Below, in pieces: positions 36,398-47,763 of a stretch of 64,000 nt of DNA. Within the stretch, counting starts at the first letter, position 1. Each line of letters starts with the position of its first letter. The stretch comes from JBEKIK01 sp963845975 (lineage in GTDB: Bacteria; Planctomycetota; Planctomycetia; Pirellulales; Thermoguttaceae). The position numbers and the translations under genes were made by a program. The notes under the pieces are model-generated. The model was not told the origin of the DNA and ran no database searches. It was given only the letters and a program-made list of their open reading frames with translations. Location: NCBI GenBank assembly GCA_963845975.1, contig CAWJUD010000001.1, forward strand, positions 2,108,001 to 2,172,000, read 5' to 3'.

Positions 36398-36462
36398 ATT
36401 TCATTTTGTTACACGCTCTAAGTATCTGCTGCCGGCCAGACCAGTTGCCGGCGGTAAAAATT

Positions 36463-36711
36463 CTAGTTTGAAACATCTGTGTGGATTGGCTTGGGATCGT
36501 CCCGATTTTCCGGGCAACATGCTTGCACGTTCGGTGGATTTGTGGCTGCGTCTTTCGAGGAATCCGCTTGTTGTCCGGCGGCCGGCGCCGGCGCAGCACA
36601 ACAACAACCGCTCATGCAAGTGGGCACGCCGATCCACGGCAACACCCAACGAATCAGAATAAACCATGCCGACAATGCCAAAATGATAGTGATTAAAGTG
36701 TGAAGATCCAT
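36463..36711 (-). CDS. Small Cys-rich membrane protein beside thioredoxin
   Basis: The start at 36711 has AAGGAG 9 bases upstream; earlier in-frame ATGs lack this. The 82-residue product has one membrane helix (about residues 5-26) and then a cysteine cluster (TCMSGCCC) and a Pro/Ala-rich tail with a second pair (QACCPE). Five or more cysteines suggest metal or persulfide binding. It lies 82 bases downstream of the thioredoxin gene in the same orientation, and an ArsR regulator precedes both, so a redox or metal stress cassette is likely (inferred). I do not recognise the family. Confidence 0.62.
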   Translation of the reverse strand: MDLHTLITIILALSAWFILIRWVLPWIGVPTCMSGCCCAAPAPAAGQQADSSKDAATNPPNVQACCPENRDDPKPIHTDVSN

Positions 36712-36793
36712 TGCTTTTTTCTCCTTAGTTTGTGAAGTATCCATTATTCGCCCTTGTTTGTGCGGGACAGGCACGCGGCGTGTGCCGACTACA

Positions 36794-37291
36794 TTAACGC
36801 ATTAGTAGTTCCTTTAAAGCCGCCTTATTGGCCAATCCCACGTGCCGGTCGGCTAATTCGCTGTTTTTAAACACGAGCAGACTTGGGATTGAAGTAATGT
36901 CGTACCGGGAAGCCAGTTCATAGTTTTCGTCCACATTCACCTTTACGATTTTCGCGCTGGGGGTCTCTTGGGCAACTTCTTCGAGCAGCGGCGCAAGCGC
37001 CTGGCACGGGCCGCACCACTCGGCATAGAAATCGACCAATACGGGGACCTCCGATTGCAGGACCTTCTTGTCGAATTCGTCTGCGTTGATGTGTTCGATG
37101 GGCGTGGTTGATAATGATGTTTTCATGACTCTTACTTCTCCTTTTGCGGTTGAGAGTTGTCCCGTCGAAAGTGCGGTTCCAGTTCCCAAAAGGCTGTCCG
37201 ACGATTGACAGGAAACAAAAAAAGTGACAGCCAGCATCGAAATGCTTATTGCCGCGATTGGCCGCCAGTGTTTTCGATAAAAACGTTTCAT
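36794..37291 (-). CDS. Lipoprotein-anchored thioredoxin
   Basis: The 165-residue product begins with a signal and lipobox (FVSC, Cys28), so it should be tethered in the membrane outside the cytoplasm. Residues about 65-165 form a complete thioredoxin domain with the WCGPC active site (VDFYAEWCGPCQALAPLLEE), the cis-proline segment SIPSLLVFKN and a C-terminal helix. It would reduce or exchange disulfides in exported proteins. AGGAGG lies 9 bases before the ATG. An internal ATG (MKTSLSTT) could give a cytoplasmic form, but has no clear advantage except a GGAG-like stretch upstream. It is in one unit with the Cys-rich protein downstream. Confidence 0.85.
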   Translation of the reverse strand: MKRFYRKHWRPIAAISISMLAVTFFVSCQSSDSLLGTGTALSTGQLSTAKGEVRVMKTSLSTTPIEHINADEFDKKVLQSEVPVLVDFYAEWCGPCQALAPLLEEVAQETPSAKIVKVNVDENYELASRYDITSIPSLLVFKNSELADRHVGLANKAALKELLMR

Positions 37292-37482
37292 GACTTTAAA
37301 TCCTCCTGATTAATGTAGTTGCGATGGAAATATGTCTTAAATTCGCCCTATTACGACATAATATTTCAAAAAAATTTATCTCTAATATGCAAAAAATTCT
37401 ATTTAAAACTGGAGTTCTGCAACTTACTCCCCTCTCCCTTTGGTAGAGGGGCAGGGGGTGAGGGCGTTTTTGTTAGAGTTCC

Positions 37483-37800
37483 TTATAAACATTCGCTGCC
37501 AAAACGGTTTTCAATGCACTTCATTATCCGCTCCACGGACGGTTCGGAGACTTGATAATAGGTTTTTCTGCCATCCTGCCGGCGATTGAGAAACCCGCAG
37601 TGCTGCATCATCCGCAAATGCTCCGATGCCATGTGGCTGGGTATTTCACAGGCGTCGGCAAGTTCCCCGACCGTGAATTCGCCCTGGAGCATAAGCTGCA
37701 CCATGCGAAGCCGCAGCGGATGGGCCAAGGTCCGCAGGCATTCGGCTGCTTCCTGGAGGTTTTTCATTTCCGTCAGTTTGATTGGTTTAGTAGCTTTCAT
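37483..37800 (-). CDS. ArsR-family transcriptional regulator
   Basis: The 105-residue protein is a winged-helix ArsR/SmtB regulator: LRTLAHPLRLRMVQLMLQGE, then FTVGELADACEIPSHMASEHLRMMQHCGFL as the DNA-binding helices, then RRQDGRKTYYQVSEPSV as the wing. Cysteines occur at ELADAC, MQHC and near the C-terminus (KCIENRFGSEC). They could bind metal or sense sulfur species, but the exact ligand cannot be read. A dyad operator lies directly upstream (37809-37830). It heads the thioredoxin/Cys-rich cassette in the same orientation. Confidence 0.88.
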   Translation of the reverse strand: MKATKPIKLTEMKNLQEAAECLRTLAHPLRLRMVQLMLQGEFTVGELADACEIPSHMASEHLRMMQHCGFLNRRQDGRKTYYQVSEPSVERIMKCIENRFGSECL

Positions 37801-37808
37801 ACATTCAT

Positions 37809-37830
37809 CATATCGGAATATCTCGATATG
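37809..37830 (-). promoter_or_regulatory. ArsR-type operator dyad
   Basis: CATATCG (37809-37815) and CGATATG (37824-37830) form a perfect 7-base inverted repeat with an 8-base centre GAATATCT, eight bases before the ArsR start. This is the size and position expected for autoregulation by an ArsR dimer. Confidence 0.7.
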
Positions 37831-38256
37831 TCAATACATTTTTCCCGCAAAATATCCAAAAAAATCCAAACATTACGTAACTCCCAATGGGGAGAGAGGT
37901 TATGAACCGCAAATGAAGTCAACCAAACCCCCGGTGTATTCACCGGGGGCTTCTATGAAAGTCAATTGTTTGTCAAGGAGAAATTCATCTTGAAAACCGT
38001 GAAAATCCCTTTCTTCTATCCGAGCATCTCCTTGGCGAATCCGAGGATAGCCCATATGGGGTTTTTCGAGATGGTTCAGACTGCCCGATCTAAACACGAG
38101 CCGTTTGCCCAGCCGCCGGACGAGCGCGTCTGCACCAACACGGGATTTTCGGTTTTTTTCAAGGAATTTGCTCCTCGTATGATTCCTGTTAGGCCGACCG
38201 GAAAAGGCCGGACGTATTTCGCTAAAAATCCTTACTTCCTCCGAGGAAAAAAAAGA
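37831..38256. other. Region upstream of arsR and downstream of the IS110 transposase
   Basis: No gene is supported. It holds copy 2 of the CCCCCGGTG hairpin (37921-37951). From about 37960 to 38256 it probably contains the 3' non-coding end of the IS110-family element. Open frames here lack ribosome sites and known motifs. Confidence 0.45.
37921..37951. repeat. REP-like hairpin, copy 2 of 2
   Basis: Same 31 bases as 16758-16788 apart from one loop base: AACCAAA, CCCCCGGTG, TATT, CACCGGGGG, CT. It lies between arsR and the IS110 relic. Confidence 0.75.
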
Positions 38257-39268
38257 TTAACATGCCATCTCCAACGCACACATTACATGATACAAACCGC
38301 GGATCCAGCGATTGGCGACCGCCGCCGTGATTACGTTTGCCGGTTTCCCGCGGAGTTGTATTTCGAAGGCCAGTTGTCTCCAACGCGGATCAAAACGCTT
38401 CAGTCGATGAGCGGCCTCGATCAACACCGCCCGCAATTCCGGATTGCCGGCCCGAATCAGGCCCGCGTCGGCCTGCCGTTGGCCGCTGGAGGCGTTGCGC
38501 GGAGACAAACCGCAAAACCGCGACAACTGCTTGCCCGTGCGGAAACGGGCAAAATGGCCGATTTCCGCGCAGGGTTGCCGCGGTAACCAGGCCGATACCC
38601 TTCAGGGTCAGCAGTTTTTGTGCCACCTGGTCCTCCTTGGTCATCTGCGCCAACTGCCGCTCCACTATCCGAATCTCCTTCTCCAGGAATTCCAAACGCC
38701 GCAATTGGCGGTCGATCACCCACCGCATTTTGCCGTGGATCTGGGGAGCGACCTCCAACCACCGTCGCCACTTCATTGTCCAAGCCTGGACGCCCGGTTT
38801 TGGCACGCGGCCGTCCCGCAGCAGACCGCGAATTTGCAGCTTGCAGTTCCGCCGCTCTTTGGTCAATTGCTGCCGATATCGAACTACACGACGCAATTCG
38901 CGGATGTTCTCCGGCGCCAGCCAAACCTTCGGCAAATACCCTACCCGCACCAAGTCGGCCAGCAGGCGGGCATCGCCAAAATCGTGTTTGTCAGGACTTT
39001 GCTTCAGCCGGGCCACGTAGCCGGGGTGAGCCAGGTCCATCGACCAACCCGCCCGGATGATCAATTCCTCCGCCAGATTCGCAGCACCGCAGCAGGCTTC
39101 GATCGCACCGCGCACCTTGCTTCCGTGAGATGCCACGATTGCCATAATATCCGAGGCGTCGTTTCGGCAAGCACGGTTTTCCAACATCTTACCGGCGGAA
39201 TCCATAACACATACCTGTACCACTTCGTCGTGATAGTCCAAACCCACAAATTGTTGTACACTACTCAT
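38257..39268 (-). pseudogene. IS110-family transposase, frameshifted
   Basis: The N-terminal DEDD domain is intact (VGLDYHDEVVQVCVMDSAGK, IEACCGAANLAEELI, then PDKHDFGDARLLADLVRVG). The C-terminal Transposase_20 domain begins at LLTLKGIGLVTAATL. Near 38568 the frame shifts; LSRFCGLSPRN, LIRAGNPELRAVLIEAA and the rest follow in another frame to 38257. Two bases (GC) missing from a CGCGCG run would explain the break. IS110 elements use this recombinase with an RNA guide encoded in the element's non-coding end. AAGGAG precedes the ATG. A structured leader lies at 39271-39343. Confidence 0.87.
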
Positions 39269-39270
39269 GT

Positions 39271-39343
39271 CTGTTGCTCCTTGTTTGGAATGTTGTTTAT
39301 GTCCCCGTACCAGTATCTTGGTACGGCCAAACAGGAGCAACAG
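39271..39343 (-). ncRNA. Structured leader of the IS110-family transposase gene
   Basis: Two nested inverted repeats lie directly before the transposase start. The outer pair is CTGTTGCTCCTTGTTTGG (39271-39288) with CCAAACAGGAGCAACAG (39327-39343); the inner pair is CCGTACCA (39305-39312) with TGGTACGG (39319-39326). In the transcript the outer stem would bury the transposase AAGGAG site, which suggests translational control. It might also be part of a guide RNA, but at about 75 bases it is shorter than the reported bridge RNAs. Confidence 0.5.
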
Positions 39344-39374
39344 GCTTTCATCCCCATCTAAATAAATAGTTCCT

Positions 39375-40832
39375 CTATTGATGAGCATTCGCTTTCAGCC
39401 ACTTGTCCACCGCGGCGGCGGCAAGGCGGCCGTGGTTTATGGCGTGGACTACAAGCGAGGCCCCGCGCACAGTGTCGCCGGCGGCGAAAACGCCGGGGAT
39501 GGTGGTCATCCAGTGCTCGACGATCACGTTGCCGCGGCGGTCGAGTTGCAGGCCGAGTTCGCCAATCAGGCCTTCGTGCACTACGTGCACAAAACCCATG
39601 GCGATTAGAACCAGGTCGGCGGGGAAGGTAAAATCGGTTCCGGGCACTTCCTTCATTTCCCAGCCTTTGGGATCGGAGACCCACTCGATATCGCAGCCGA
39701 CAAGATGCGTGACCTGTCCGTTTGCGCCGGTCAGGGTTTTGGTAAGTGCGCTCCAGTGGCGTTGGCATCCTTCTTCCTGCGAAGAGGAAGTGCGCATGAT
39801 TTTAGGCCAGTTGGGCCAGGGGGTTTCGGGATTTTTGCCATCGGGCGGACGGGACAGGATTTCCAACTGCCTGACGCTGAGGGCCCCTTGGCGGATTGCC
39901 GTGCCCACGCAGTCGCTGCCCGTGTCGCCGCCGCCGACCACGATAACGTGCTTTCCCTTGGCGTGGATTGGAAAAGGTGTCAGGAACCCTTTACTAAAGG
40001 TTCCTGACACCTTTTCGTCGCCAGCAATGCGGCGGTTTTGCTGGGGCAGATAATCCATGGCCAGGTGCACGCCGGTCAAATCGGCGCCGGGCACATCGAG
40101 CGGCCGGGCCTTTCCCGCGCCCATGCATAGCATCACGGCGTCGAAACGTTTGCACAACTCGGACCCGGAAAGGTTTACGCCCACCTCGACGTTGGGCTCG
40201 CATTGCACGCCTTCGGAGACCATCTGTTCCAGGCGGCGGTCGATGATGTGTTTTTCCATTTTGAAGTCGGGAATGCCGTAACGCAGCAGCCCGCCCAGTC
40301 GGTCGTCTTTTTCAAAGATCACCGCTTGATGTCCTTGCCGGGCCAATTGCTGGGCGGCGGCCAATCCGGCCGGACCGGACCCGACCACGGCCACGCTCTT
40401 ACCGGTCTTGGCCTTGGACCGCAGCGGCACTACCCAATCTTCCTGAAACGCGCGTTCGGCAATCTGGTACTCGATGTGTTTGATGGTGACCGGATCGTCG
40501 TTGACCGACAGTGTGCAGGCCGCTTCGCACGGGGCCGGACACACGCGGCCGGTGATTTCGGGAAAGTTGTTCGTGGAGTGCAGGTTTTCGGCCGCTTCGC
40601 GCCAATGGTTGCGGTAGACCAGGTCGTTAAATTCGGGAATGCGGTTTTTGACCGGGCAACCCAGCGCGTGGCAATACGGAATGCCGCAGTCCATGCACCG
40701 CGCGGCCTGTTCGGTAAGGACGCGGGCGACCAGCGGGCGGTCGATTTCATACCAGTCCTTGATCCTTTCCGGGATGGGGCGATGGCCGACTTCGACCCGT
40801 TCGTATTGTGTGAATCCGGTTGGATTGGCCAT
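39375..40832 (-). CDS. gltD: Glutamate synthase small subunit GltD
   Basis: The 485-residue protein passes electrons from NAD(P)H to the large subunit for glutamate synthesis from glutamine and 2-oxoglutarate. It has iron-sulfur cysteines (CMDCGIPYC, GCPVKN, CPAPCEAAC), the FAD-binding motif VAVVGSGPAGLAAAQ and the NADPH-binding motif VIVVGGGDTGSDC. Residues about 273-288 (EKVSGTFSKGFLTPFP) match no part of GltD known to me. They are encoded by the palindromic element at 39971-40016, which keeps the frame open. gltB lies upstream in the same orientation, and a REP-like block lies between them. Confidence 0.93.
   Translation of the reverse strand: MANPTGFTQYERVEVGHRPIPERIKDWYEIDRPLVARVLTEQAARCMDCGIPYCHALGCPVKNRIPEFNDLVYRNHWREAAENLHSTNNFPEITGRVCPAPCEAACTLSVNDDPVTIKHIEYQIAERAFQEDWVVPLRSKAKTGKSVAVVGSGPAGLAAAQQLARQGHQAVIFEKDDRLGGLLRYGIPDFKMEKHIIDRRLEQMVSEGVQCEPNVEVGVNLSGSELCKRFDAVMLCMGAGKARPLDVPGADLTGVHLAMDYLPQQNRRIAGDEKVSGTFSKGFLTPFPIHAKGKHVIVVGGGDTGSDCVGTAIRQGALSVRQLEILSRPPDGKNPETPWPNWPKIMRTSSSQEEGCQRHWSALTKTLTGANGQVTHLVGCDIEWVSDPKGWEMKEVPGTDFTFPADLVLIAMGFVHVVHEGLIGELGLQLDRRGNVIVEHWMTTIPGVFAAGDTVRGASLVVHAINHGRLAAAAVDKWLKANAHQ
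39971..40016. repeat. In-frame palindromic element inside gltD
   Basis: Perfect 18-base arms GAAAAGGTGTCAGGAACC (39971-39988) and its complement (39999-40016) enclose a 10-base loop. Read on the gltD strand it encodes EKVSGTFSKGFLTPF. The same arms, extended to 25 bases, occur inside gltB at 41912-41990 in the same reading frame. This is the behaviour described for Rickettsia palindromic elements. Confidence 0.9.
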
Positions 40833-40842
40833 GGTGTTATTA

Positions 40843-41027
40843 CTTGCTTATTTCGACTTTATTTCGACGCGGAGCGTCGAGGAATTGTGTTCCCACGCGG
40901 AGCATGTGAACAAGGTAAATGTTCATCGCGAAACCGCAAGCGGTTTTTGGCGCGACCGACCAACCGACCATGCTACGCATGGTGCCCGTCGGTGCCCGTC
41001 GCGGCTTTATGTTCTAATCTCTGATCT
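40843..41027. repeat. gltB-gltD spacer with dispersed repeats
   Basis: The spacer holds GAAACCGCAAGCGGTTTTT (about 40928-40946), a palindrome also seen near 10022 and 48412. It also holds a copy of the GACCAACCGACCATG...CATGGTGCCCGTCGG phrase (40958-40998), which recurs near 34861 and, reversed, near 56940-57000. No gene. Confidence 0.6.
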
Positions 41028-42758
41028 CTAAATTCTATACACTTCCTCGGTGGCGGGCGTTTGTTCGCTGCGGACTTGCTCGTATTGGCGCATTTTTTCC
41101 AGGGCCTTGCGGTAGTCGATGGGCATGACCTTGACGAACTTTCCCGACATCTCGCGCCAGTTGTCCAAGATGCGCTTGGCCTGTGTGCTGCCGGTCCACT
41201 GGTAATGCCGGCCGACGAGGTCCTGGATGATGCGTTGATCTTCGGCTTGCCAGATGGATTCCAATTCGACCATGTCGAGGTTGCACAGGGTGTCGAAGAG
41301 TTGATTTTCGTCGAGCACGTAGGCCACACCGCCGCTCATACCGGCGGCAAAATTCCGGCCGGTGCGGCCGATGACCACCACCACGCCGCCGGTCATGTAT
41401 TCGCAGCCGTGATCGCCCAGGCCTTCGACCACTGCCTGGGCGCCGCTGTTGCGCACGGCGAAGCGTTCGCCGGCCAGGCCGTTAATGAACGCCTCGCCGG
41501 AGGTCGCTCCGTAAAGCAGAGTATTGCCGACGATGATGTTTTCCTTGGGATCGAAAGTGGAGCCGGGCGGGGTGATGACCATGATCCGCCCGCCGGATAG
41601 TCCTTTGCCGAGGTAGTCGTTGGCCTCGCCGGTAAGTTGCATGGTGACGCCGGGGGCCAAAAACGCGCCGAAACTCTGCCCGGCCGAGCCGGCGAAGGCA
41701 AGTTCGATGGTTCCGTCGGGCAATCCGGCTCCGCCCCAGCGCCTGGCGATCCGGCTGCTTATGATGGTGCCCACCGCGCGGTGGATGTTGCGGATGGGCG
41801 CCTCGTATCGCGTGGGTTTGCCGGTTTCGATCGAGGCGCCGATTTTTTCCAGAATTTCCCAGTCCAAGTGGGTTTTGAGCCTGTCGGTTTGCGGGCGGAC
41901 GCAACGCATGGATGGAAAAGGTGTCAGGAACCTTTTGTGAGAATCGTCTTCTGGATCGTGTTGGAAAAAGGTTCCTGACACCTTTTCCATCGCCTGAGCG
42001 AATATCGCCGAAAAGTCCAATCCCCGCGCCTTCCAGTGATCGACGGCCTTGCGGCACGAGAGCCGGTCCACGCGGCCCACCATGTCATCAATTTTACGGA
42101 ATCCCAACTGGGCCATGATGCGGCGGATATCCTCGGCGACGAAGGTCAAAAACCGGATGACATATTCGGCCTTGCCGGCGAATTTCGCCCGCAGTTTTGG
42201 GTCCTGGGTGGCAATGCCCACCGGGCAGGTGCCCAAGTGGCACTTGCGCATCAGCAGGCAGCCCAACGAGACCAGGGCAGAGGTGCCGAAGCCGAATCGC
42301 TCGGCCCCGAGCAATGCACCGATGACCACGTCGCGCCCGGTTTTCATCTGCCCGTCGACTTGCACTACGATCCGGTCCCGAAGGCCGTTTAAGACCAGGG
42401 TTTGCTGTGTTTCGGCCAGGCCGATTTCCCAAGGCGTGCCCGCGTATTTGATCGAGGAGAGCGGGCTTGCCCCGGTGCCGCCGTCGTGACCGGAGATCAA
42501 GACCTCGTCGGCATTGCCTTTTGCCACGCCGGCCGCCACCGTGCCCACGCCGACCTCGGATACAAGTTTTACCGAGACCTTCACGCCCGGATTGCCGCAC
42601 TTCAGGTCGTAGATCAATTGGGCCAGGTCCTCGATGGAATAAATATCGTGATGCGGAGGGGGCGAGATAAGCGACACGCCCGGTGTGGCATGGCGGAGGC
42701 GGGCGATTTCCTCGGTCACTTTATGGGCGGGCAGTTGGCCGCCTTCGCCCGGCTTTGC
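41028..42758 (-). CDS. gltB: Glutamate synthase large subunit GltB, C-terminal part (after two frameshifts)
   Basis: This frame carries the FMN-binding synthase domain (HDGGTGASPLSSIKYAGTPW), the 3Fe-4S cysteines (CLLMRKCHLGTCPVG) and the C-terminal beta-helix (GGRIMVITPPG, GNTLLYGATSGEAFINGLAG). It joins the N-terminal part only through two single-base gaps, near 42927 and near 42760. Between them a third frame reads NSNTGEGGEDPQRYKPMSNG and onward to LQIKMAQ. The palindromic element at 41912-41990 lies inside this part and adds EKVSGTFFQHDPEDDSHK then RFLTPFP. As read, no full-length GltB could be made; a sequencing error is possible since gltD is intact. Confidence 0.85.
   Translation of the reverse strand, partial: AKPGEGGQLPAHKVTEEIARLRHATPGVSLISPPPHHDIYSIEDLAQLIYDLKCGNPGVKVSVKLVSEVGVGTVAAGVAKGNADEVLISGHDGGTGASPLSSIKYAGTPWEIGLAETQQTLVLNGLRDRIVVQVDGQMKTGRDVVIGALLGAERFGFGTSALVSLGCLLMRKCHLGTCPVGIATQDPKLRAKFAGKAEYVIRFLTFVAEDIRRIMAQLGFRKIDDMVGRVDRLSCRKAVDHWKARGLDFSAIFAQAMEKVSGTFFQHDPEDDSHKRFLTPFPSMRCVRPQTDRLKTHLDWEILEKIGASIETGKPTRYEAPIRNIHRAVGTIISSRIARRWGGAGLPDGTIELAFAGSAGQSFGAFLAPGVTMQLTGEANDYLGKGLSGGRIMVITPPGSTFDPKENIIVGNTLLYGATSGEAFINGLAGERFAVRNSGAQAVVEGLGDHGCEYMTGGVVVVIGRTGRNFAAGMSGGVAYVLDENQLFDTLCNLDMVELESIWQAEDQRIIQDLVGRHYQWTGSTQAKRILDNWREMSGKFVKVMPIDYRKALEKMRQYEQVRSEQTPATEEVYRI
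41912..41990. repeat. In-frame palindromic element inside gltB
   Basis: Perfect 25-base arms (41912-41936 and 41966-41990, beginning ATGGAAAAGGTGTCAGGAAC) enclose a 29-base loop. On the gltB strand it encodes MEKVSGTFFQHDPEDDSHK then RFLTPFPS. The arms match those in gltD base for base, and the peptide frame is the same. It sits in the linker between the FMN domain and the C-terminal beta-helix domain, a region where GltB homologues vary. Confidence 0.9.
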
Positions 42759-42810
42759 GCCTGGGCCATCTTGATCTGCAAAATCCGGGCGTTGGCCAGG
42801 TACTCGATAG

Positions 42811-45642
<2,832 letters not shown>

Positions 45643-45953
45643 CGTGCTCTCGTGGGTTTAAAATGCCGTTTTTCCCGGCCATGTTGTTTAACAGGATTGT
45701 GGTTTTGGGCATTTTATCTAGGGCATCAACAGATCGCAACTGATTGAACACAAACAACTTAAGAAAATATAGACGGAAGGAAAGTTCTAAATATAAAACC
45801 ACCGTCTATTACCATACTATCATTAGGTTTATAAATGTCAATGAAAAGTTAATATTAGTATATATAATAATAACTCGGCTTATCAATGAAATTGTTTAAG
45901 ATATAAAGTTCTCTTGGAATCGAGAATCCATTATTAAATTATATGTTTGCCCA
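45643..45953. other. AT-rich divergent promoter region
   Basis: The region between gltB and the HAD gene is unusually AT-rich (for example TTAATATTAGTATATATAAT around 45850). It should hold the divergent promoters. I could not assign unique -35 and -10 boxes. No gene or repeat recognised. Confidence 0.4.
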
Positions 45954-46592
45954 ATGAATGATATATCAACGATGAAAACACCTCGGTTTCTTTATTTTGA
46001 TCTGGGCATGGTGCTTTTGGAGTTTTCCGTGGAGCGGATGCTCCGGCAAATGGCCGAAGTTACGGGCGTCGGCCCGGAAATACTTAAAGAAATTCTCTTT
46101 GACCGGGGTCTGATGAAACAATACGAAACAGGAGAGATTTCCAGCCGGGAGTTTTACGAGATGTATTGCGGCCGGACGGGCGCCAGGCCGGATTACGACG
46201 CGCTTTGCCTGGCAGGGTCGGACATTTTTTCGCTCAACGCGCCGATGCTGCCCATTGTGGCCCAATTGCGCCAGGCGGGTTACCGGCTGGGAATTTTATC
46301 GAACACCTGCGAATCTCACTGGCAGTATTGTATTGAGAAATACCGCTTCCTAACCGATTGTTTTCAGGTGCATGCCTTGAGTTTTCGCATTGGGGCCACC
46401 AAGCCTGATGCGGCCATTTTTCTTGCCGCCGCCGATTTGGCCGGCTGTCGTCCGGAGGAGATGTTTTTTGTCGACGACATTCCCGGCCATGTCGAAGGCG
46501 CGAAAGCCGCAGGCATTGATGCCATACTTTACACCTCCGCTGCCCAAGTTGCCGCGGAATTGCGACACCGGGGGATTTGGTTCAATTATTGA
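45954..46592 (+). CDS. HAD-superfamily hydrolase
   Basis: The 212-residue product has the HAD motifs: motif I YFDLGMVLL (the nucleophile Asp is present, followed by LG as in the FDLGNVL subgroup), motif II ILSNTCE, motif III lysine in GATKPDAAIF and motif IV FFVDDIPGHVEGAKAAG. This subgroup includes epoxide-hydrolase N-domain-like and YihX-like sugar phosphatases; substrate unknown. A second ATG six codons in (45972) gives MKTPRFLYFDLG and could be the real start; neither has a strong ribosome site. It converges with the SDR gene 14 bases downstream. Confidence 0.85.
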   Translation: MNDISTMKTPRFLYFDLGMVLLEFSVERMLRQMAEVTGVGPEILKEILFDRGLMKQYETGEISSREFYEMYCGRTGARPDYDALCLAGSDIFSLNAPMLPIVAQLRQAGYRLGILSNTCESHWQYCIEKYRFLTDCFQVHALSFRIGATKPDAAIFLAAADLAGCRPEEMFFVDDIPGHVEGAKAAGIDAILYTSAAQVAAELRHRGIWFNY

Positions 46593-46606
46593 TGAATGGT
46601 CAGCTT

Positions 46607-47420
46607 TCATCCGCCGGTTAGGCGGAGCACGATCCAATCGGCCAAACTGGGCCAGAGTTGGGCAACGGCGAAAAGCAATCGGGCCGATGTGGGAACGATC
46701 AATTCCGGGCGGCGGTGTTGGCAGGCGCTGAGGATGGCCTGGGCGAGTTTTTGCGGCGATAAGGCCAAGGTTTTTACGCCTGCTCCGGGTTGCCGGGCGA
46801 TTTCGGGCAGGCCTTCCAGGCCTTTGAAGGGATAAAGGCGGGGATTCTTGCGTTTGATCGGGCCCGGGCAGACCAACAGCACATGCAAGCCCGAGGCCCC
46901 CAGTTCCAAGCGCAATTGTTGCGAATAGGCGGCCACGGCGAATTTGGTTGCCGGATAGGCGCCGACCCAGCGGGCCGCCGATTTGGCCGCCAGCGAACCG
47001 ATGTTTACCACGTGGCCGCGCTGGTTGAGCAAATGCGGAATTGCCGCGCGAGTGCAGCGGACCAGGGCGATCAGATTCAGTTCCATAAGATCGCGGAACT
47101 GTTCGGCGGTGGTATCGATGAGCTTGCCCCGCATGGACCGGCCGGCGTTATTCACCAGTGCGTCGAGCCGGCCGAAGCGGTCCAGGGTTTGCGCGAACAG
47201 CCGATCCACGTCATCTTGGCGGGTGATATCGGCCTGCACGCCGAGGACGTCGAATCCGGCGGATTGCATTTCCCGGGTGGTGCGCGAGGGGCTCGGCTTC
47301 TAAAGCGGCGATGGCCGTTTTCGCCCCTGCCGCGGCAAAGGCTTCGGCGATCACCCGGCCTAAACCGCTGGATCCGCCGGTGACCAGTACCACTTTATTC
47401 AGCCAGTAAGACATGGCCAT
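46607..47420 (-). pseudogene. Short-chain dehydrogenase/reductase, frameshifted
   Basis: From 47420 the frame encodes VVLVTGGSSGLGRVIAEAFA, the SDR dinucleotide loop. After AALEAEP the frame breaks near 47285 in a GCGCG run. It continues as MQSAGFDVLGVQADITRQDD, ALVNNAG, and NIGSLAAKS with YPATK (the Ser-Tyr-Lys catalytic set) to the stop at 46607. Two missing bases (GC) would restore one frame of about 270 residues. SDRs reduce or oxidise a wide range of carbonyls and alcohols; the substrate is unknown. An unbroken protein may exist if the break is an assembly error. Confidence 0.8.
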
Positions 47421-47763
47421 AGCTTACCAAGCTCATATCAGGCGACCAAGGGGGGAGAAGAAGGGGAGAGTCTAAGTTGATCGCATTTTAAACATGTACA
47501 TTCTATTGCAAACTGATAATTGCAAATTTCAAATTGCAAATTGAACAGAGAAAAGCACTTGAGTTTTGCCGTAAAAACGCGGCATTTCGTTCTTGTTAAA
47601 TTTGCAATTTATAATTTGCAATTTGCAATTATATTATCGTCCTCTACCCCTCTCTCAGAGGTAGAAGGGACTATTTAGCCGGCCATGCAATCCCGATTTG
47701 TGAAACCGGTGGTAAACTATATAATTCAGTAGAGCAATTGGCTATTTTACGGAGTTAAATCCT
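47421..47763. repeat. Intergenic region with two GCAAATT repeat blocks
   Basis: Blocks at 47507-47544 (GCAAACTGATAATTGCAAAT and onward, ending ATTGAAC) and 47597-47632 (AAATTTGCAATTTATAATTT and onward) are members of the dispersed AT-rich family and point in opposite directions. They could pair as a large AT-rich stem. No gene is supported. GGAG at 47750 belongs to the def ribosome site. Confidence 0.6.

Noticed and set aside
37966..38586. A 206-codon plus-strand frame over the IS110 3' end
   Set aside because: Its second half is antisense to the transposase, and the first half shows no domain. It probably covers non-coding IS sequence.
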